In this document: positions 19,935-29,126 of the stretch, one piece after another | Numbering within the stretch: position 1 is the first letter of the stretch | How the letters are laid out: each line of letters starts with the position of its first letter | NCBI RefSeq assembly: GCF_000498575.2 | Contig: NZ_AWSQ01000001.1 | Span: 1,545,883 to 1,609,882, forward strand | Direction of reading: 5' to 3' | DNA: 64,000 bases | Source: Pseudomonas taeanensis MS-3 | GTDB taxonomy: Bacteria > Pseudomonadota > Gammaproteobacteria > Pseudomonadales > Pseudomonadaceae | Made by a program: the position numbers and the translations under genes | The notes under the pieces: model-generated | Database searches by the model: none | Told to the model about the DNA's origin: nothing | The model's input: only the letters and a program-made list of their open reading frames with translations

Positions 19935-20987
19935 TTAAAATAATTGGTTTTCGAGGTCTTCTATTAGTTTTTGACGATATTGATGACCCCAGTGCTCTGA
20001 GTTGTAGGCTCTGTTTGGTGTTGTATCGATATTGGATTGGTTGAGTGATTGGTTTAATTTTTCCCAGTTGTCATCAGGTAAATATTCTTTTAGGGGGTCG
20101 AGGTTTTGGGTTTTTTGTATGTTTACAGCAAGTCTTAATAGGTTGCAAAACGCTTTGTCGGCACTGGCGAATAGGAATTCCGAGGTGTCTTTTTTTATCC
20201 ATGATTTGAAGTATTGATCCATTATGTAAAGATCCCAGGTCATGTTCGTTATGTGGTTTTTCTTTTCGACTTTGCTATGGCTAAATTTGTACTTCATCAT
20301 GCGTTTGAGTGGACGATTGCTAAAGAGTACAGCTGCATAAGTTATAGCGACGAGCGACTTTCTAAATTTAAGTATCGTCCACTTGACGAACTCTTCAAGT
20401 TTTTTATGTCTTGGGGTGTTTGATGTGTCTATGCGTGTTATGCATAGAATCATAAGGTATAAAGAGTCCCACTCCTTTAGTTTTTTGTATTTCGTGAGCT
20501 CGTGCCCGACTCGTATTTTATTTAGGCTGTATTGGCTATCTGTTAGTATTTTTTCCGAGTGCCCTAGAGCATATTTTGCTAATTGGTTAGGGCGGGAGTT
20601 GTTTATTCTGTGGAATAGTTCTAGGTCGGAAAGAACTTCGCTAAGTTTTTCTTCGTTGTGGTTGAGTTTTTCATATGCTGGATAGGTTGGGTCGACTTCA
20701 ATATTTGCAATTTGACAGAAAGTGATAAGCGCGGCTGCTGCCCTGTATTGTTCGTTGTCTCCGCCTTTTCTTGCGCCGTTTAACAAAAATTGATAAATAT
20801 TTAAATCTAAATGCAGGATGTAAGTGGTTTTTTCTAGTTCTATGTTGTTTAAATAGTTGGCCGGGTTGTAGGTTTCTGATGCGTTTTCTGTGTTGAAGTT
20901 GTGTGTGATCCAGTCTTGTTTGGCTGCTAGCTCAGTTATTTCATTTATGTATTCTGGTAATAAGTAGGCAAAGATTTCATCTGTCAT
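19935..20987 (-). CDS. AT-rich orphan protein, PIN-like nuclease candidate
   Basis: A 350-residue protein I do not recognise as a named family. Sampled lines are about 36% GC in a genome well above 60%, so it was acquired. The sequence pattern suggests a PIN-like fold: a hydrophobic strand then D61 (YILHLDLNIYQFLLNG), E106 (DPTYPAYEKL), D252 (TWDLYIMDQYF) and D277 (FLFASADKAF), the usual acidic quartet in the usual order. No antitoxin-sized partner is adjacent and no clear ribosome site precedes the ATG. If the fold is right it may cut RNA, perhaps as a defence or toxin protein; that is inference. Confidence 0.75.
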   Translation of the reverse strand: MTDEIFAYLLPEYINEITELAAKQDWITHNFNTENASETYNPANYLNNIELEKTTYILHLDLNIYQFLLNGARKGGDNEQYRAAAALITFCQIANIEVDPTYPAYEKLNHNEEKLSEVLSDLELFHRINNSRPNQLAKYALGHSEKILTDSQYSLNKIRVGHELTKYKKLKEWDSLYLMILCITRIDTSNTPRHKKLEEFVKWTILKFRKSLVAITYAAVLFSNRPLKRMMKYKFSHSKVEKKNHITNMTWDLYIMDQYFKSWIKKDTSEFLFASADKAFCNLLRLAVNIQKTQNLDPLKEYLPDDNWEKLNQSLNQSNIDTTPNRAYNSEHWGHQYRQKLIEDLENQLF

Positions 20988-21044
20988 TTGCGGTGTTTTG
21001 CTCGCGGTTTTTCATGAGTTTTCTGCGGGGTTGTTACACGGCTT

Positions 21045-21878
21045 TCATTTTCCACTTTTTTTGTTCCTCACATACAACGCCTCTCCCCCCGTCGCACTAC
21101 TCCCCCTGACCTGCAACTCAAAGCGCTTGGCCTGCCCCTTGATCAACTCACTGAGCTTCTTGCACCCATACAGCCGCGCATCGAACGCCGGGCGCAGTTT
21201 GCTGATGTTCTGCCCGAGCACGCCGAGTTCCACCCAGCCGTCTTCGTCGTCGTTGTCATCGATGACCTTGGCGATAAAGTCCACCGGGGCTTTCTGTTGT
21301 TTGTTTTGACTGCTCGGCTTGGCCGGCTCGGCAGGCGTCTTGTCCGTGGCCGGCGGCTGCGGCTTGTCGTTGCGGGCGGCGGGCTCGTTGGTCTCGGGGC
21401 GGAGTATTTCCGTGTAGATGAACTTGTCGCAGGCCGAGACGAATGGCGAAGGGGTTTTCTCTTCGCCGAAGCCGTACACGGTCAGGCCTTCCTCGCGCAG
21501 GCGGGCGGCCAGGCGGGTGAAGTCGCTGTCGCTGGAGACCAGGCAGAAGCCATCGAAGCGTCCGGTATAGAGCAGGTCCATGGCGTCGATGATCAGCGCG
21601 CTGTCGGTGGCGTTCTTGCCGCGGGTGTAGGCGAACTGCTGCACCGGCTGGATGGAGTGGTCGAGTAGCACCTTCTTCCAGCTGCCGAGGTTGGGCTGGG
21701 TCCAGTCGCCGTAGATGCGTTTGACGCTGGCGACGCCGAACTTGGCGATCTCCTCGAACAGGCCTTCGATGATCGAGGCCTGGGCGTTGTCGGCGTCGAT
21801 CAATACCGCCAGGCGCTTTTGCGTGTCGTCATCCTGCGGGCGCGCGGCATAACGCGCGGAGGGGGCTTTGGTGTTCAT
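21045..21878 (-). CDS. NYN-domain putative RNase with LOTUS (OST-HTH) domain
   Basis: A 277-residue protein. The N-terminal NYN/PIN-type domain (about 20-160) carries acidic residues D28 and D30 (VLIDADNAQ), D92 (NATDSALIIDAMDLL) and D117/D119 (SSDSDFTRLA), as in LabA/DUF88 proteins. A low-complexity Pro/Lys/Glu linker (about 165-200) leads to a C-terminal LOTUS domain (DDEDGWVELGVLGQNISKL). LOTUS domains bind RNA, often G-quadruplexes, so RNA processing is likely. It is native in GC content, unlike its AT-rich neighbour. Confidence 0.9.
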   Translation of the reverse strand: MNTKAPSARYAARPQDDDTQKRLAVLIDADNAQASIIEGLFEEIAKFGVASVKRIYGDWTQPNLGSWKKVLLDHSIQPVQQFAYTRGKNATDSALIIDAMDLLYTGRFDGFCLVSSDSDFTRLAARLREEGLTVYGFGEEKTPSPFVSACDKFIYTEILRPETNEPAARNDKPQPPATDKTPAEPAKPSSQNKQQKAPVDFIAKVIDDNDDEDGWVELGVLGQNISKLRPAFDARLYGCKKLSELIKGQAKRFELQVRGSSATGGEALYVRNKKSGK

Positions 21879-22005
21879 GGGTCATCCTTGAATGAGCATG
21901 CCCAGAACATACTGCGGAAGGATGACCGAACGCCATAGGCAACAGGTCGCAGAGCGCGAAGGCTGTTACCTGCTGCGTGGTTCGGCGGGTGGCCAGATTC
22001 CTGCG

Positions 22006-22212
22006 CTATTCGGCGTTCTGGCGGGCTTCTTCGAGGCGTTGCTGGCTCAGTTGGTTGGCCTGCTCGACCTGCAGTTTGAGCTGCGCCATCTGCTGCTGAG
22101 CCTGCTCCGCCTGCTTGGCCTGCAGCGCGGCAGTGGCGGCGGTTTCGCCAAGGCCGCAGCCGGCCAGGACGAGCAGGATGGCGAGGGTCATTACGGTGGG
22201 GATGCTGCGCAT
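22006..22212 (-). CDS. Small coiled-coil lipoprotein
   Basis: A 68-residue protein with a lipobox (LVLAGC, lipidated C19) and a Gln/Ala-rich helix (ALQAKQAEQAQQQMAQL and onward) predicted to form a coiled coil. AGGAG seven bases before the ATG at 22212 decides the start. It lies 76 bases downstream of the prohibitin gene and may be co-transcribed. The role is unknown; the form recalls Lpp-like envelope proteins. Confidence 0.75.
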   Translation of the reverse strand: MRSIPTVMTLAILLVLAGCGLGETAATAALQAKQAEQAQQQMAQLKLQVEQANQLSQQRLEEARQNAE

Positions 22213-22288
22213 AACCAGCTCCTGTTCGATTGGGCCGCCACGCTGGCCATGCGCTAGGCAGGCGAGCGTAGCGTGCAAGGCGCCTAGC

Positions 22289-23149
22289 TTACTTGCTGGC
22301 ATCGATAAACGGCAGGGTGCCGCCCGGCAGTACGGTGGTCGGCAATACGCCGTTCCAGCGCTCGGCCTTGGTCAGTTCAATCAGGTTCTGGTTGCTTGCC
22401 AGGGCTTCGGCGCGCGCGCGAATGGCTTCGGCTTCGGCCTGGCCGCGCAGGCGGGTGGCTTCGGCATCGGCCTTGGCCTGGGCCAGCTTGGAGTCGGCCT
22501 CGGCCTGCGCCTGGGTCACGCGGATCTGCGCCTGCACCTGTTCGGTGGCCAGTTGCTGCTCGCGGGTTTTTACCTGCACTTCGGCAGTCATGCGCGCTTC
22601 CACGGCCTTCTCGTAGGCGTCGGAGAAGTCGATGTTTTCGACTTGCACGCTGTCAATCATCACCGGGCCTTCGATGCCTTTCTTGATCGCAGCGGAGATG
22701 TCGCTGACCAGTTGCCCGCGATTCTGCACGGCGGCCACGGCGTTGTAGCGGCCGAACACGTTCTCCACCTGGGTCGGCACCTGCCGGCTGATCAGCCGGT
22801 CTTTCATGCCCTCGATGGTCTGGTAGGCGGTGTACACCTTGGCCACTTCCGAGGGCACCACGTGCCAGGACACCGACACGCGCAGGGTCGCGGCCTGCTG
22901 GTCCTTGCTGTAGGCCTGCAGCCGGTCGTAGATGGTGACCTGGCTCTGGGTGGAGAGCAGCTTGACCGACTCGATAAACGGAAACTTGAACGACAGACCG
23001 GGCTCGATCACGCCGACCAGCGCGCCGTTGCGCAGCAGCACACCACGCTCGGTTTCATCCACGGTGTACCAGGCCCCCATGAAGCCTCCCACCAGCAACA
23101 GGCCGGCGACTCCGGCCACGATGGCTTTGGCGTTGAGTTGCTGCGTCAT
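22289..23149 (-). CDS. Prohibitin/SPFH-domain membrane protein
   Basis: A 286-residue protein with one N-terminal membrane helix (IVAGVAGLLLVGGFMGAWY), an SPFH domain (VDETERGVLLRNG, EPGLSFKFPFIESV), then a long Ala/Glu/Gln helix (about 190-260) for oligomerisation. It belongs with prohibitins and HflC-like proteins that form membrane scaffolds and modulate FtsH protease. There is no hflK/hflX context here, so it is a stand-alone prohibitin homologue. Confidence 0.88.
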   Translation of the reverse strand: MTQQLNAKAIVAGVAGLLLVGGFMGAWYTVDETERGVLLRNGALVGVIEPGLSFKFPFIESVKLLSTQSQVTIYDRLQAYSKDQQAATLRVSVSWHVVPSEVAKVYTAYQTIEGMKDRLISRQVPTQVENVFGRYNAVAAVQNRGQLVSDISAAIKKGIEGPVMIDSVQVENIDFSDAYEKAVEARMTAEVQVKTREQQLATEQVQAQIRVTQAQAEADSKLAQAKADAEATRLRGQAEAEAIRARAEALASNQNLIELTKAERWNGVLPTTVLPGGTLPFIDASK

Positions 23150-23514
23150 GTTTGTCTTCCTTATGCATAGCGTTGAGTGCGGCTACAGGCCGTGTTGGCA
23201 GCGTCGCCCAGACGACTGCGTGGATTGTTGGCAGAGTTTTTTTGTGGTGCGCGCGGGGCGCCTCCGAATCTGCGGCGCCGACCATACCCCATCCGGCAAG
23301 TGGCCGAGTGCTACTGTGCCGCAGAATGCCGCACAGGCGAACGGCTGTCCCCCGCAGCATTGGGATGTAACGGCTATGTGGTCTGGGTAGGTGTGCGCAG
23401 TGTTGGCGGCATCTCCCTCGCGGCGCTGCTGGCGCTGGAGGGAGGGCGCCGAATCGCTCGGGCACTTGTGCGTGCGCGCTGTATGTCGCGCTCAGGCGGC
23501 CCGTTAAGCAGGGC
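23150..23514. other. Intergenic region upstream of prohibitin gene
   Basis: A 365-base GC-rich gap between the zinc-ribbon gene and the prohibitin gene. It should hold the prohibitin promoter. I see no gene, strong promoter match or hairpin in it. Confidence 0.5.
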
Positions 23515-23856
23515 TCAGACTTTTCTGACGAACTCGGACTTGAGTTTCATCGCGCCGATACCGTCGATCTTGCAGTCGATGTCGTGGTCGCCGTCGACCA
23601 GGCGGATGCCTTTGACCTTGGTGCCGACCTTGACCACCAGCGAGGAGCCTTTGACCTTGAGGTCCTTGATCACGGTGATGGTGTCGCCGTCCTGCAGGGT
23701 GTTACCGACCGAATCCTTGATCACCTTGTCGTCAGAGACCGTTTCGGCGGAGGCGGCGGCCGACCATTCGTGGGCGCACTCCGGGCAGATCAGCATCAGG
23801 CCGTCTTCGTAGGTGTATTCGGAGTTGCAGTTTGGGCAGGGCGGCAGGGCGCTCAT
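23515..23856 (-). CDS. yjdM: Zinc-ribbon protein YjdM (PhnA family)
   Basis: A 113-residue cytoplasmic protein with a zinc ribbon formed by C7, C10, C24 and C27 (PPCPNC and ICPEC) and a C-terminal SH3-like domain ([19 protein letters not shown]). It matches YjdM, once called PhnA, which is not needed for phosphonate use despite that name. Function is unproven. Confidence 0.92.
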   Translation of the reverse strand: MSALPPCPNCNSEYTYEDGLMLICPECAHEWSAAASAETVSDDKVIKDSVGNTLQDGDTITVIKDLKVKGSSLVVKVGTKVKGIRLVDGDHDIDCKIDGIGAMKLKSEFVRKV

Positions 23857-24057
23857 ATGGCAGGCTCACTTTCTGGAAGGCTAAAAACCGCAAATTGTAT
23901 AAGGTTTTGCGCGCTTTGCGGTCGTGCCGGGCCAGGTGGCGAGCCGGCGGGCAATGTGGCCTGCCAGTTGGCCGCGCCCAGCGGACGGCCTGTTTGGGCG
24001 AAGGCAAGGCTGCCTCGGGCGAGAAAATCCCAGGGGCGCAGCGTCTGCGTGCAAGCG

Positions 24058-24903
24058 CTAGGCGCTTGGCTGGAGCAGGGCTTGCAGGCGTGGTTTCAGG
24101 AGGGGGCAGTCCAGATCGGGGTCGAGGTTGAGCAGGAATTCGTTGCGCAATACTGCCAGCACTTCGGCGGCTGACTCGATCAGCCGTTGTTCGACACGGC
24201 CATCGGCGTGATGGCGTTTGAAGGTGCCGTTGGCCAGGGTCAGGCGAGTACTGCCGTCGGTGCGGGCTGCCATCAGCATCTGCCGGAAGATGCTCTGCGG
24301 GTGGGTGGCGGTGTACCAGTTGCGCGCGGCGAAGTCGATCCAGGGCGAGGCCTGCAGGTCGAAGTGGTACACCGGCAGCCAGGCCTCGGCGACGCGGGTC
24401 TGTAACTGATAGTGCGGTTGTGCGGCGTTGGGCGGCAGCAGGCGGAAGGGCAAGTCCGGCAGATCGCTGGGCTCGTGCAGCGGCATGGCACGGAACGGGG
24501 TGGCGGAGCCGAAGGCGATGTCGACCAGGAACGGGCCTTGCGCCAGCTCCACGCAGAGTAGCAAGTGCGAGAGCATGGTCTGTGGCGCGCTGTCCGCCAG
24601 GCCCCAGCGCACGCGGCCGGCGAGCAGGCTGACGCGGTAGCCGAGGCTGAGCAGCAGGCGGGCGAACAGCGAGTTGGCCTCGAAGCAGTAGCCACCGCGG
24701 CCGCGCTCGACGATCTTGGCGAAGGTCGTCGCGGCGTCTATGCCGATGGGCCGGTCGAGCAGTACATCGACGTTCTCGAACGGCACTCGGTTGAGGTGGG
24801 CGGCGATCAGCCGGTCGAGGTTGGCGCGATCGGCATCGGCCGGGCGAGGCAAGTCGAGGTGCGCCAGGTAGGCCTGCTGCTGTGCGGGGCTCAGCGGGTG
24901 CAT
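24058..24903 (-). CDS. nat: Arylamine N-acetyltransferase
   Basis: A 281-residue enzyme of the NAT family. The cysteine-protease-like triad is visible: C73 (RGGYCFE), H113 (SHLLL) and D128 (LVDIAFG). It moves acetyl from acetyl-CoA to arylamines and hydrazines. The length is normal for bacterial NATs. It starts 48 bases downstream of a DoxX-family gene on the same strand, so the two may form an operon. Confidence 0.93.
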   Translation of the reverse strand: MHPLSPAQQQAYLAHLDLPRPADADRANLDRLIAAHLNRVPFENVDVLLDRPIGIDAATTFAKIVERGRGGYCFEANSLFARLLLSLGYRVSLLAGRVRWGLADSAPQTMLSHLLLCVELAQGPFLVDIAFGSATPFRAMPLHEPSDLPDLPFRLLPPNAAQPHYQLQTRVAEAWLPVYHFDLQASPWIDFAARNWYTATHPQSIFRQMLMAARTDGSTRLTLANGTFKRHHADGRVEQRLIESAAEVLAVLRNEFLLNLDPDLDCPLLKPRLQALLQPSA

Positions 24904-24951
24904 GGTGTTGGGCTCCAGTCGGACCTGTTCAGAGGCTGCTTGGCTGCGGTT

Positions 24952-25374
24952 TCAGGTGCTGTTGAGTTTGCTGCGGCACAGTCGGCGGTCGAGGCTCCAG
25001 GCGCCGCCGCCCGCCGCAGCCAGGTAAAGAAACACAAAGCAGAACAGAATGGCCAGCTCGCCGTTATTGAGTATGGGGAAGAATCCCTTGGGGGCATGGC
25101 CGATGAAATAGGCGAAAGCCATTTCACCGGACAGGATAAAGGCCGTGAGCCGCGTCAGCAGGCCGGCGATCAGCAGCAGGCCACCCACCAGTTCGAGAAC
25201 GCCAGCCAAGCCGATCAAGGAGAACAGGCTCAGACCGTCGAAGAAGGGCACATGGGGAAAACCCAGTAACTTGGCAGTGCCGTGCTGGAGGAACAGCACG
25301 GCGGTGACTATACGCAGCACGCTGAGTAGGCGCGGGGCCCACTGGCTATTGAGTTGAGCGATCAAGGCGGACAT
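24952..25374 (-). CDS. DoxX-family membrane protein
   Basis: A 140-residue four-helix inner-membrane protein. LRIVTAVLFLQHGTAKLLGFP, GVLELVGGLLLIAGLLTR and EMAFAYFIGHAPKGFFPI are typical DoxX motifs. The ATG at 25374 with AGGAG eight bases upstream is preferred to a start 20 codons earlier. DoxX proteins are linked to thiol and redox stress in mycobacteria, but here the function is undefined. It is followed by the nat gene. Confidence 0.88.
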   Translation of the reverse strand: MSALIAQLNSQWAPRLLSVLRIVTAVLFLQHGTAKLLGFPHVPFFDGLSLFSLIGLAGVLELVGGLLLIAGLLTRLTAFILSGEMAFAYFIGHAPKGFFPILNNGELAILFCFVFLYLAAAGGGAWSLDRRLCRSKLNST

Positions 25375-25584
25375 GGGCGAGTCTCCTGGGCGAACTGGGA
25401 CACCGTCAGCCAACGCCACGATGCGCTGGCGCACTCATTGCTGGGGAGTGTAGTAGCCGTCCGGCGCAATTCCAGGCTCGCCTTGGCGCTGGCGCCCGTT
25501 GCACGGCAGCAGTCAGGCAGCGTATTGGGCCGTCAGTTTGATGTTCTGGCGATGTGTCCGGGGGTGGGGCTCAGGCAATAGCGA

Positions 25585-26319
25585 TCAATCGACTCGGTGT
25601 CCCCAGCGCAGGTAGATGGCGTCGAGCTTGCCCGCGCTTTGCAGGCGCTCCAGGGCGGCGGCGAATTGCTGCGCGCGTTCTTCATCGCCCTTGGCGAAGG
25701 CGACGTAGCGTGGCATTTCCGCCAGGGGTTGTTGCAGGATGCGCACCTGTTGTTCGGCGTGTTGCTCGCGCACGAAGTGCATCAGCTGGGCCTGGTCGCC
25801 GACGATGATGTCGATGCGTCCGGCCAGCAGCATTGACACCAGCTGGCGTGGATTCTGGGCGCTGGTGTCGCGCGCCAGATCGGCCTGATCGAACTCCGAT
25901 TGGTAGGCATAACCGCGCACCTGGCCAATGACATAAGGCGACAGGTCGCTTAGTTGGTGCCAGTCCTGGATCGCGGTCTTGTGACTGGTCATGAATACGG
26001 TCAGGCCGCTGCGGATAGGGCCGACCAGGTTGTATTGCGCCTTGCGTTCGGGCGTGCCGGCGAACTGAAAGGCCATTTCCACCTCGCCGCGCGCGAGCAT
26101 CTGCTTGACCCGCTCCCAGGGGTAAAGGCGCAGCTTGTACTCGACGCCCGCTTCACTCAGTACCGCATTGACCAATTCGACATCCAGCCCTAGTGGAGTG
26201 TCGTCGGGGTTCTGGGAAAAGCTGTAGGGGGCAAACTGTTCGTCGCCGATTACCCGCCATTGGTGGGCCAGGACTGGGGCGCTGAGCACCAGCAGTAGAC
26301 AAAGCAGCAGATAGCGCAT
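25585..26319 (-). CDS. Periplasmic substrate-binding protein (SBP_bac_3-like)
   Basis: A 244-residue secreted protein (signal peptide ending APVLA). Family motifs are QFAPYSFSQ, LGLDVELVNAVLSEAG, YPWERVKQML and GEVEMAFQF. It is a third member of the family seen at 3538 and 5644, again with no ABC transporter genes beside it. GGAG before the ATG at 26319 supports the start. The ligand is unknown. Confidence 0.85.
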   Translation of the reverse strand: MRYLLLCLLLVLSAPVLAHQWRVIGDEQFAPYSFSQNPDDTPLGLDVELVNAVLSEAGVEYKLRLYPWERVKQMLARGEVEMAFQFAGTPERKAQYNLVGPIRSGLTVFMTSHKTAIQDWHQLSDLSPYVIGQVRGYAYQSEFDQADLARDTSAQNPRQLVSMLLAGRIDIIVGDQAQLMHFVREQHAEQQVRILQQPLAEMPRYVAFAKGDEERAQQFAAALERLQSAGKLDAIYLRWGHRVD

Positions 26320-26453
26320 GGTGGACTCCGCCTGACCATGAGAATGAGTCGGTACGCCCGTGCAAGAAGTATCAGGGCACGCTTTGAGGCTAGTCAATTG
26401 ACCGCAGAATGCGCGATAGACGCGTGAAATAATGCGCCGGTGCGCTCGCCGGG

Positions 26454-27224
26454 TCAGTCGTATTCGGCGGCCGCGTGTTCGCCGAGCAGGCGCCGCTGGC
26501 GCGGGGTGCAGGCGGCCAGCACACGTGGGTTGAAGTGAAAGGCCAGGTAGGGTGAGAACTTCTGCGCGACCATGCGCCGGCCGTAGTGCACCTGCAACAG
26601 GTAGCGCGTGCGGTCTGGCGTGCGGTTGCGGCTGCCAGCGTGCCACAGCTCGCTGCGCAGGAACAGCGCGTCGCCGGCGCGGCACAGTACTGGCTGCGGT
26701 GCCTGGCCCTGCCACTGGCTTTCGTCCTCGGCCGGCGGGCGTCCGGCGCGGTGGCTACCGGGAATCACCAGGGTGGGGCAGAGCTCGGCGTCGATGTCGT
26801 CGAGGTATAGCTGCGCGGTGCAGATCTGCATGGGCAGCTGGAAGGCTGGGTCGGCCAGTAGCGTCGACGGCAGCTGCATGGCCAGGTAGTCCAGGTGCAA
26901 GTCGGCGCCGATAAAGCCGGGGTGACAGCGCCAGGCCGTCTGGCCAATCACGTGGCAGTCCGCGCCCAGGCAGGCCTCGGCCAGCTCGATGACTCCCGGC
27001 GGGTCGAGGTAGGGCAGCCACAGCGGGTCACGGTTGAACACGCATTTGTAGTGGTCGACCAGACCGCTGTAGTCCCAGTGCTGCGGGTGTAGTTGGTCGA
27101 TGGCGGCGTGCAGTTCAGCAATCTGGCGCGTGTTCAGAGTTCCGCGCAGCAGCACGCAGCCCTGCACATGCATGGTCTGCAGGCGTTCGGCGGTCAGCTC
27201 GGCGGTAACGTGGGTGCTGGGCAT
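26454..27224 (-). CDS. Phytanoyl-CoA dioxygenase (PhyH) family protein
   Basis: A 256-residue Fe(II)/2-oxoglutarate oxygenase. The facial triad is visible as H110, D112 (LHLDYLAM) and H195 (ELWHAGSRN), and nearby arginines (RNRTPDRTRY) would hold 2-oxoglutarate. The N-terminal GCVLLRGTLNTRQIAELH is a common family start. The substrate cannot be read from sequence; family members hydroxylate lipids, ectoine or small secondary metabolites. It is upstream of the binding-protein gene on the same strand. Confidence 0.88.
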   Translation of the reverse strand: MPSTHVTAELTAERLQTMHVQGCVLLRGTLNTRQIAELHAAIDQLHPQHWDYSGLVDHYKCVFNRDPLWLPYLDPPGVIELAEACLGADCHVIGQTAWRCHPGFIGADLHLDYLAMQLPSTLLADPAFQLPMQICTAQLYLDDIDAELCPTLVIPGSHRAGRPPAEDESQWQGQAPQPVLCRAGDALFLRSELWHAGSRNRTPDRTRYLLQVHYGRRMVAQKFSPYLAFHFNPRVLAACTPRQRRLLGEHAAAEYD

Positions 27225-27277
27225 GCTGGTGACTCCCTACTCTGGACGTGCTGGCCGGCAGCCGCTGGGCCGGCGCG

Positions 27278-27913
27278 TTAGGATTTGCGGGTCAAGTCAT
27301 GCGCCGAGAGAGACGACTGGCCACGCTCGGGGTTGGCCTCCACCTTGTTGTGCAGACGTTGACTCAAGGCATCCGCGCCGCCGATGTAGCTGCCATCCAG
27401 CCAGATTTGCGGCACCGTGATGGGGGTGCTCGGACCCACCAGCGGCTTGACCCGGGCCAGCATCTCGTAGAGCGCGCGTGGGTCCTTGACCACGTCGTGA
27501 TAGCGGAAGTCGATGCCCGCCGCCTTCAGGTAGCCTTTGGCGCGCTGGCAGTGGGGACAGGTTTCCTTACCGAACAAATGGTGGCCGCTCGCCGGGGTGC
27601 GGCCGGCGTGGTGAGCGATCACCGCCTCGGTGAGCACGCCGCGGTTGAGCGCATTGCCCTGGCTGATCACCCGGCCCTCGACCATCACGATGGGCGCATG
27701 CCAGCCGCCCTTGAGCAGCGGCTGCCACCACAGGCTCAACCAATCGCGGGTCTGCAGATCCACCGGGATGTCGGCCAACTCGTTGCTCAGGGTGTCGTTG
27801 ATCACGTCGTGGGTCAGGGCGCACTCGCCACAGGGAATCTTGATCCTGAAGGGGCCGAAGGCGCCGGCCCAGCGGTAGAGGGTGATGCGAACGGCTGCAC
27901 TGCTCATGCTCAT
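27278..27913 (-). CDS. Two-domain thioredoxin-fold protein with C-terminal glutaredoxin
   Basis: A 211-residue protein. The N-terminal half has a PCGEC motif (C28, C31) and resembles an unassigned thioredoxin-like domain. The C-terminal half is a glutaredoxin with CPHC (C119, C122), TVPQIWLDGSYIGG for the cis-proline and glutathione site, and LSQRL. The fusion may couple two redox sites. The start could also be the ATG two codons later. It is divergent from the MscS channel gene. Confidence 0.82.
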   Translation of the reverse strand: MSMSSAAVRITLYRWAGAFGPFRIKIPCGECALTHDVINDTLSNELADIPVDLQTRDWLSLWWQPLLKGGWHAPIVMVEGRVISQGNALNRGVLTEAVIAHHAGRTPASGHHLFGKETCPHCQRAKGYLKAAGIDFRYHDVVKDPRALYEMLARVKPLVGPSTPITVPQIWLDGSYIGGADALSQRLHNKVEANPERGQSSLSAHDLTRKS

Positions 27914-28121
27914 GCCTATCGACGCTGCAGGGCACAGGCCCTGGTTTGAGAATAGCTAATCAGCCTTGTCTGTCGTTCCTGGCCTGTGTGTTGGGCGGGC
28001 TGTGGCGCTCGGCGCAAACGGGCGACCCGCGTCCGGACAAGCCTATGGCTATCCTCAAGGTGACAGCGGCGTGTTCGGACGCTTGTGTCGACCCTTCTTT
28101 GCCACGCAGCAGGTTCTGGGC

Positions 28122-29081
28122 ATGCAACTAGACGACATCACTGACAGCGTCTTGCAAACCTTGTGGGGGTGGGCGACCACGCCCTGGTTGCAGATCGGCG
28201 AGACCGATTTGCACCTGGCGCGGCTGTTGGGTTTGCTCTTCATCCTGTTCTTCGCCTGGTGGTTCTCCTCCCTGCTGGAGCACGGTCTGCACAATGTGGC
28301 GGCGCGCGGCAAGGGCACCCACATGAATTCCTCGGGGATGTATGCGCTGACCCGGATCATCCGCTATGCGGTATGGATCATCGGCACCCTGGTCGGTTTA
28401 CGTTACCTCGGTCTCGACCTGACCAACCTGGCCTTGATCGGCGGGGCAATCGGTGTGGGTATCGGTTTCGGTCTGCAGAACATATTCAGCAATTTCATCT
28501 CCGGCTTGATCCTGCTGCTGGAGAAGACCCTCAAGGTCGGCGATTTCGTCGACCTGCAATCTGGGGTGATGGGCCGCGTTACCGAGATCGGCATGCGCTA
28601 CACGCGCATTACCACCAATGATCTGGTCGACATCATCGTGCCCAACTCGGAGTTCATTAACGGCCGGGTGACCAACTGGAGCTTCAACGAGAAATACCGG
28701 CGCATCCACGTGCCGTTCGGCGTGGCCTATGGCAGCGACAAGCACAAGGTCAAGCAGGCGGTGCTCAAGGCGGTGGAGGCGGTGCCGGGGTGCATCATCA
28801 ATGAGCCCGCGCGGCAGCCGGATGTGTGGCTGACCAAGTTTGGCGACAGCAGCCTGGAGTTCGAACTGGTGGTGTGGGTGGCGCACGATCTGATGATTTC
28901 ACCGGGGGCGACCAACGCCCGCTTCATGTGGGCCATCGAGGACCAGCTGCGCCTGGCCGAGGTGGAAATCCCCTTTCCGCAGCGTGACCTGCACCTGCGC
29001 TCCGGTAGCCTGCGCCTGGATCTGGGCGACGATCCGCGCCTGCAGGCCCTGCGCGATCAGCCGCCAACCGGCGACCGTTAA
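28122..29081 (+). CDS. Small-conductance mechanosensitive channel (MscS family)
   Basis: A 319-residue inner-membrane channel. Membrane helices lie near residues 25-45, 75-95 and 100-130; the pore helix is the Gly/Ala-rich stretch LALIGGAIGVGIGFGLQNIF, followed by the MscS beta domain (EKTLKVGDFVDL, GRVTEIGMRYTRI, PNSEFI) and the alpha-beta C-terminal domain. The ATG at 28122 is chosen because the open frame upstream lacks family features. It should open on hypo-osmotic shock. Confidence 0.92.
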   Translation: MQLDDITDSVLQTLWGWATTPWLQIGETDLHLARLLGLLFILFFAWWFSSLLEHGLHNVAARGKGTHMNSSGMYALTRIIRYAVWIIGTLVGLRYLGLDLTNLALIGGAIGVGIGFGLQNIFSNFISGLILLLEKTLKVGDFVDLQSGVMGRVTEIGMRYTRITTNDLVDIIVPNSEFINGRVTNWSFNEKYRRIHVPFGVAYGSDKHKVKQAVLKAVEAVPGCIINEPARQPDVWLTKFGDSSLEFELVVWVAHDLMISPGATNARFMWAIEDQLRLAEVEIPFPQRDLHLRSGSLRLDLGDDPRLQALRDQPPTGDR

Positions 29082-29126
29082 AGCCCCTGAGCACAGAGGC
29101 CCCGCATGGGCGGGGCGGCCTGTTGG

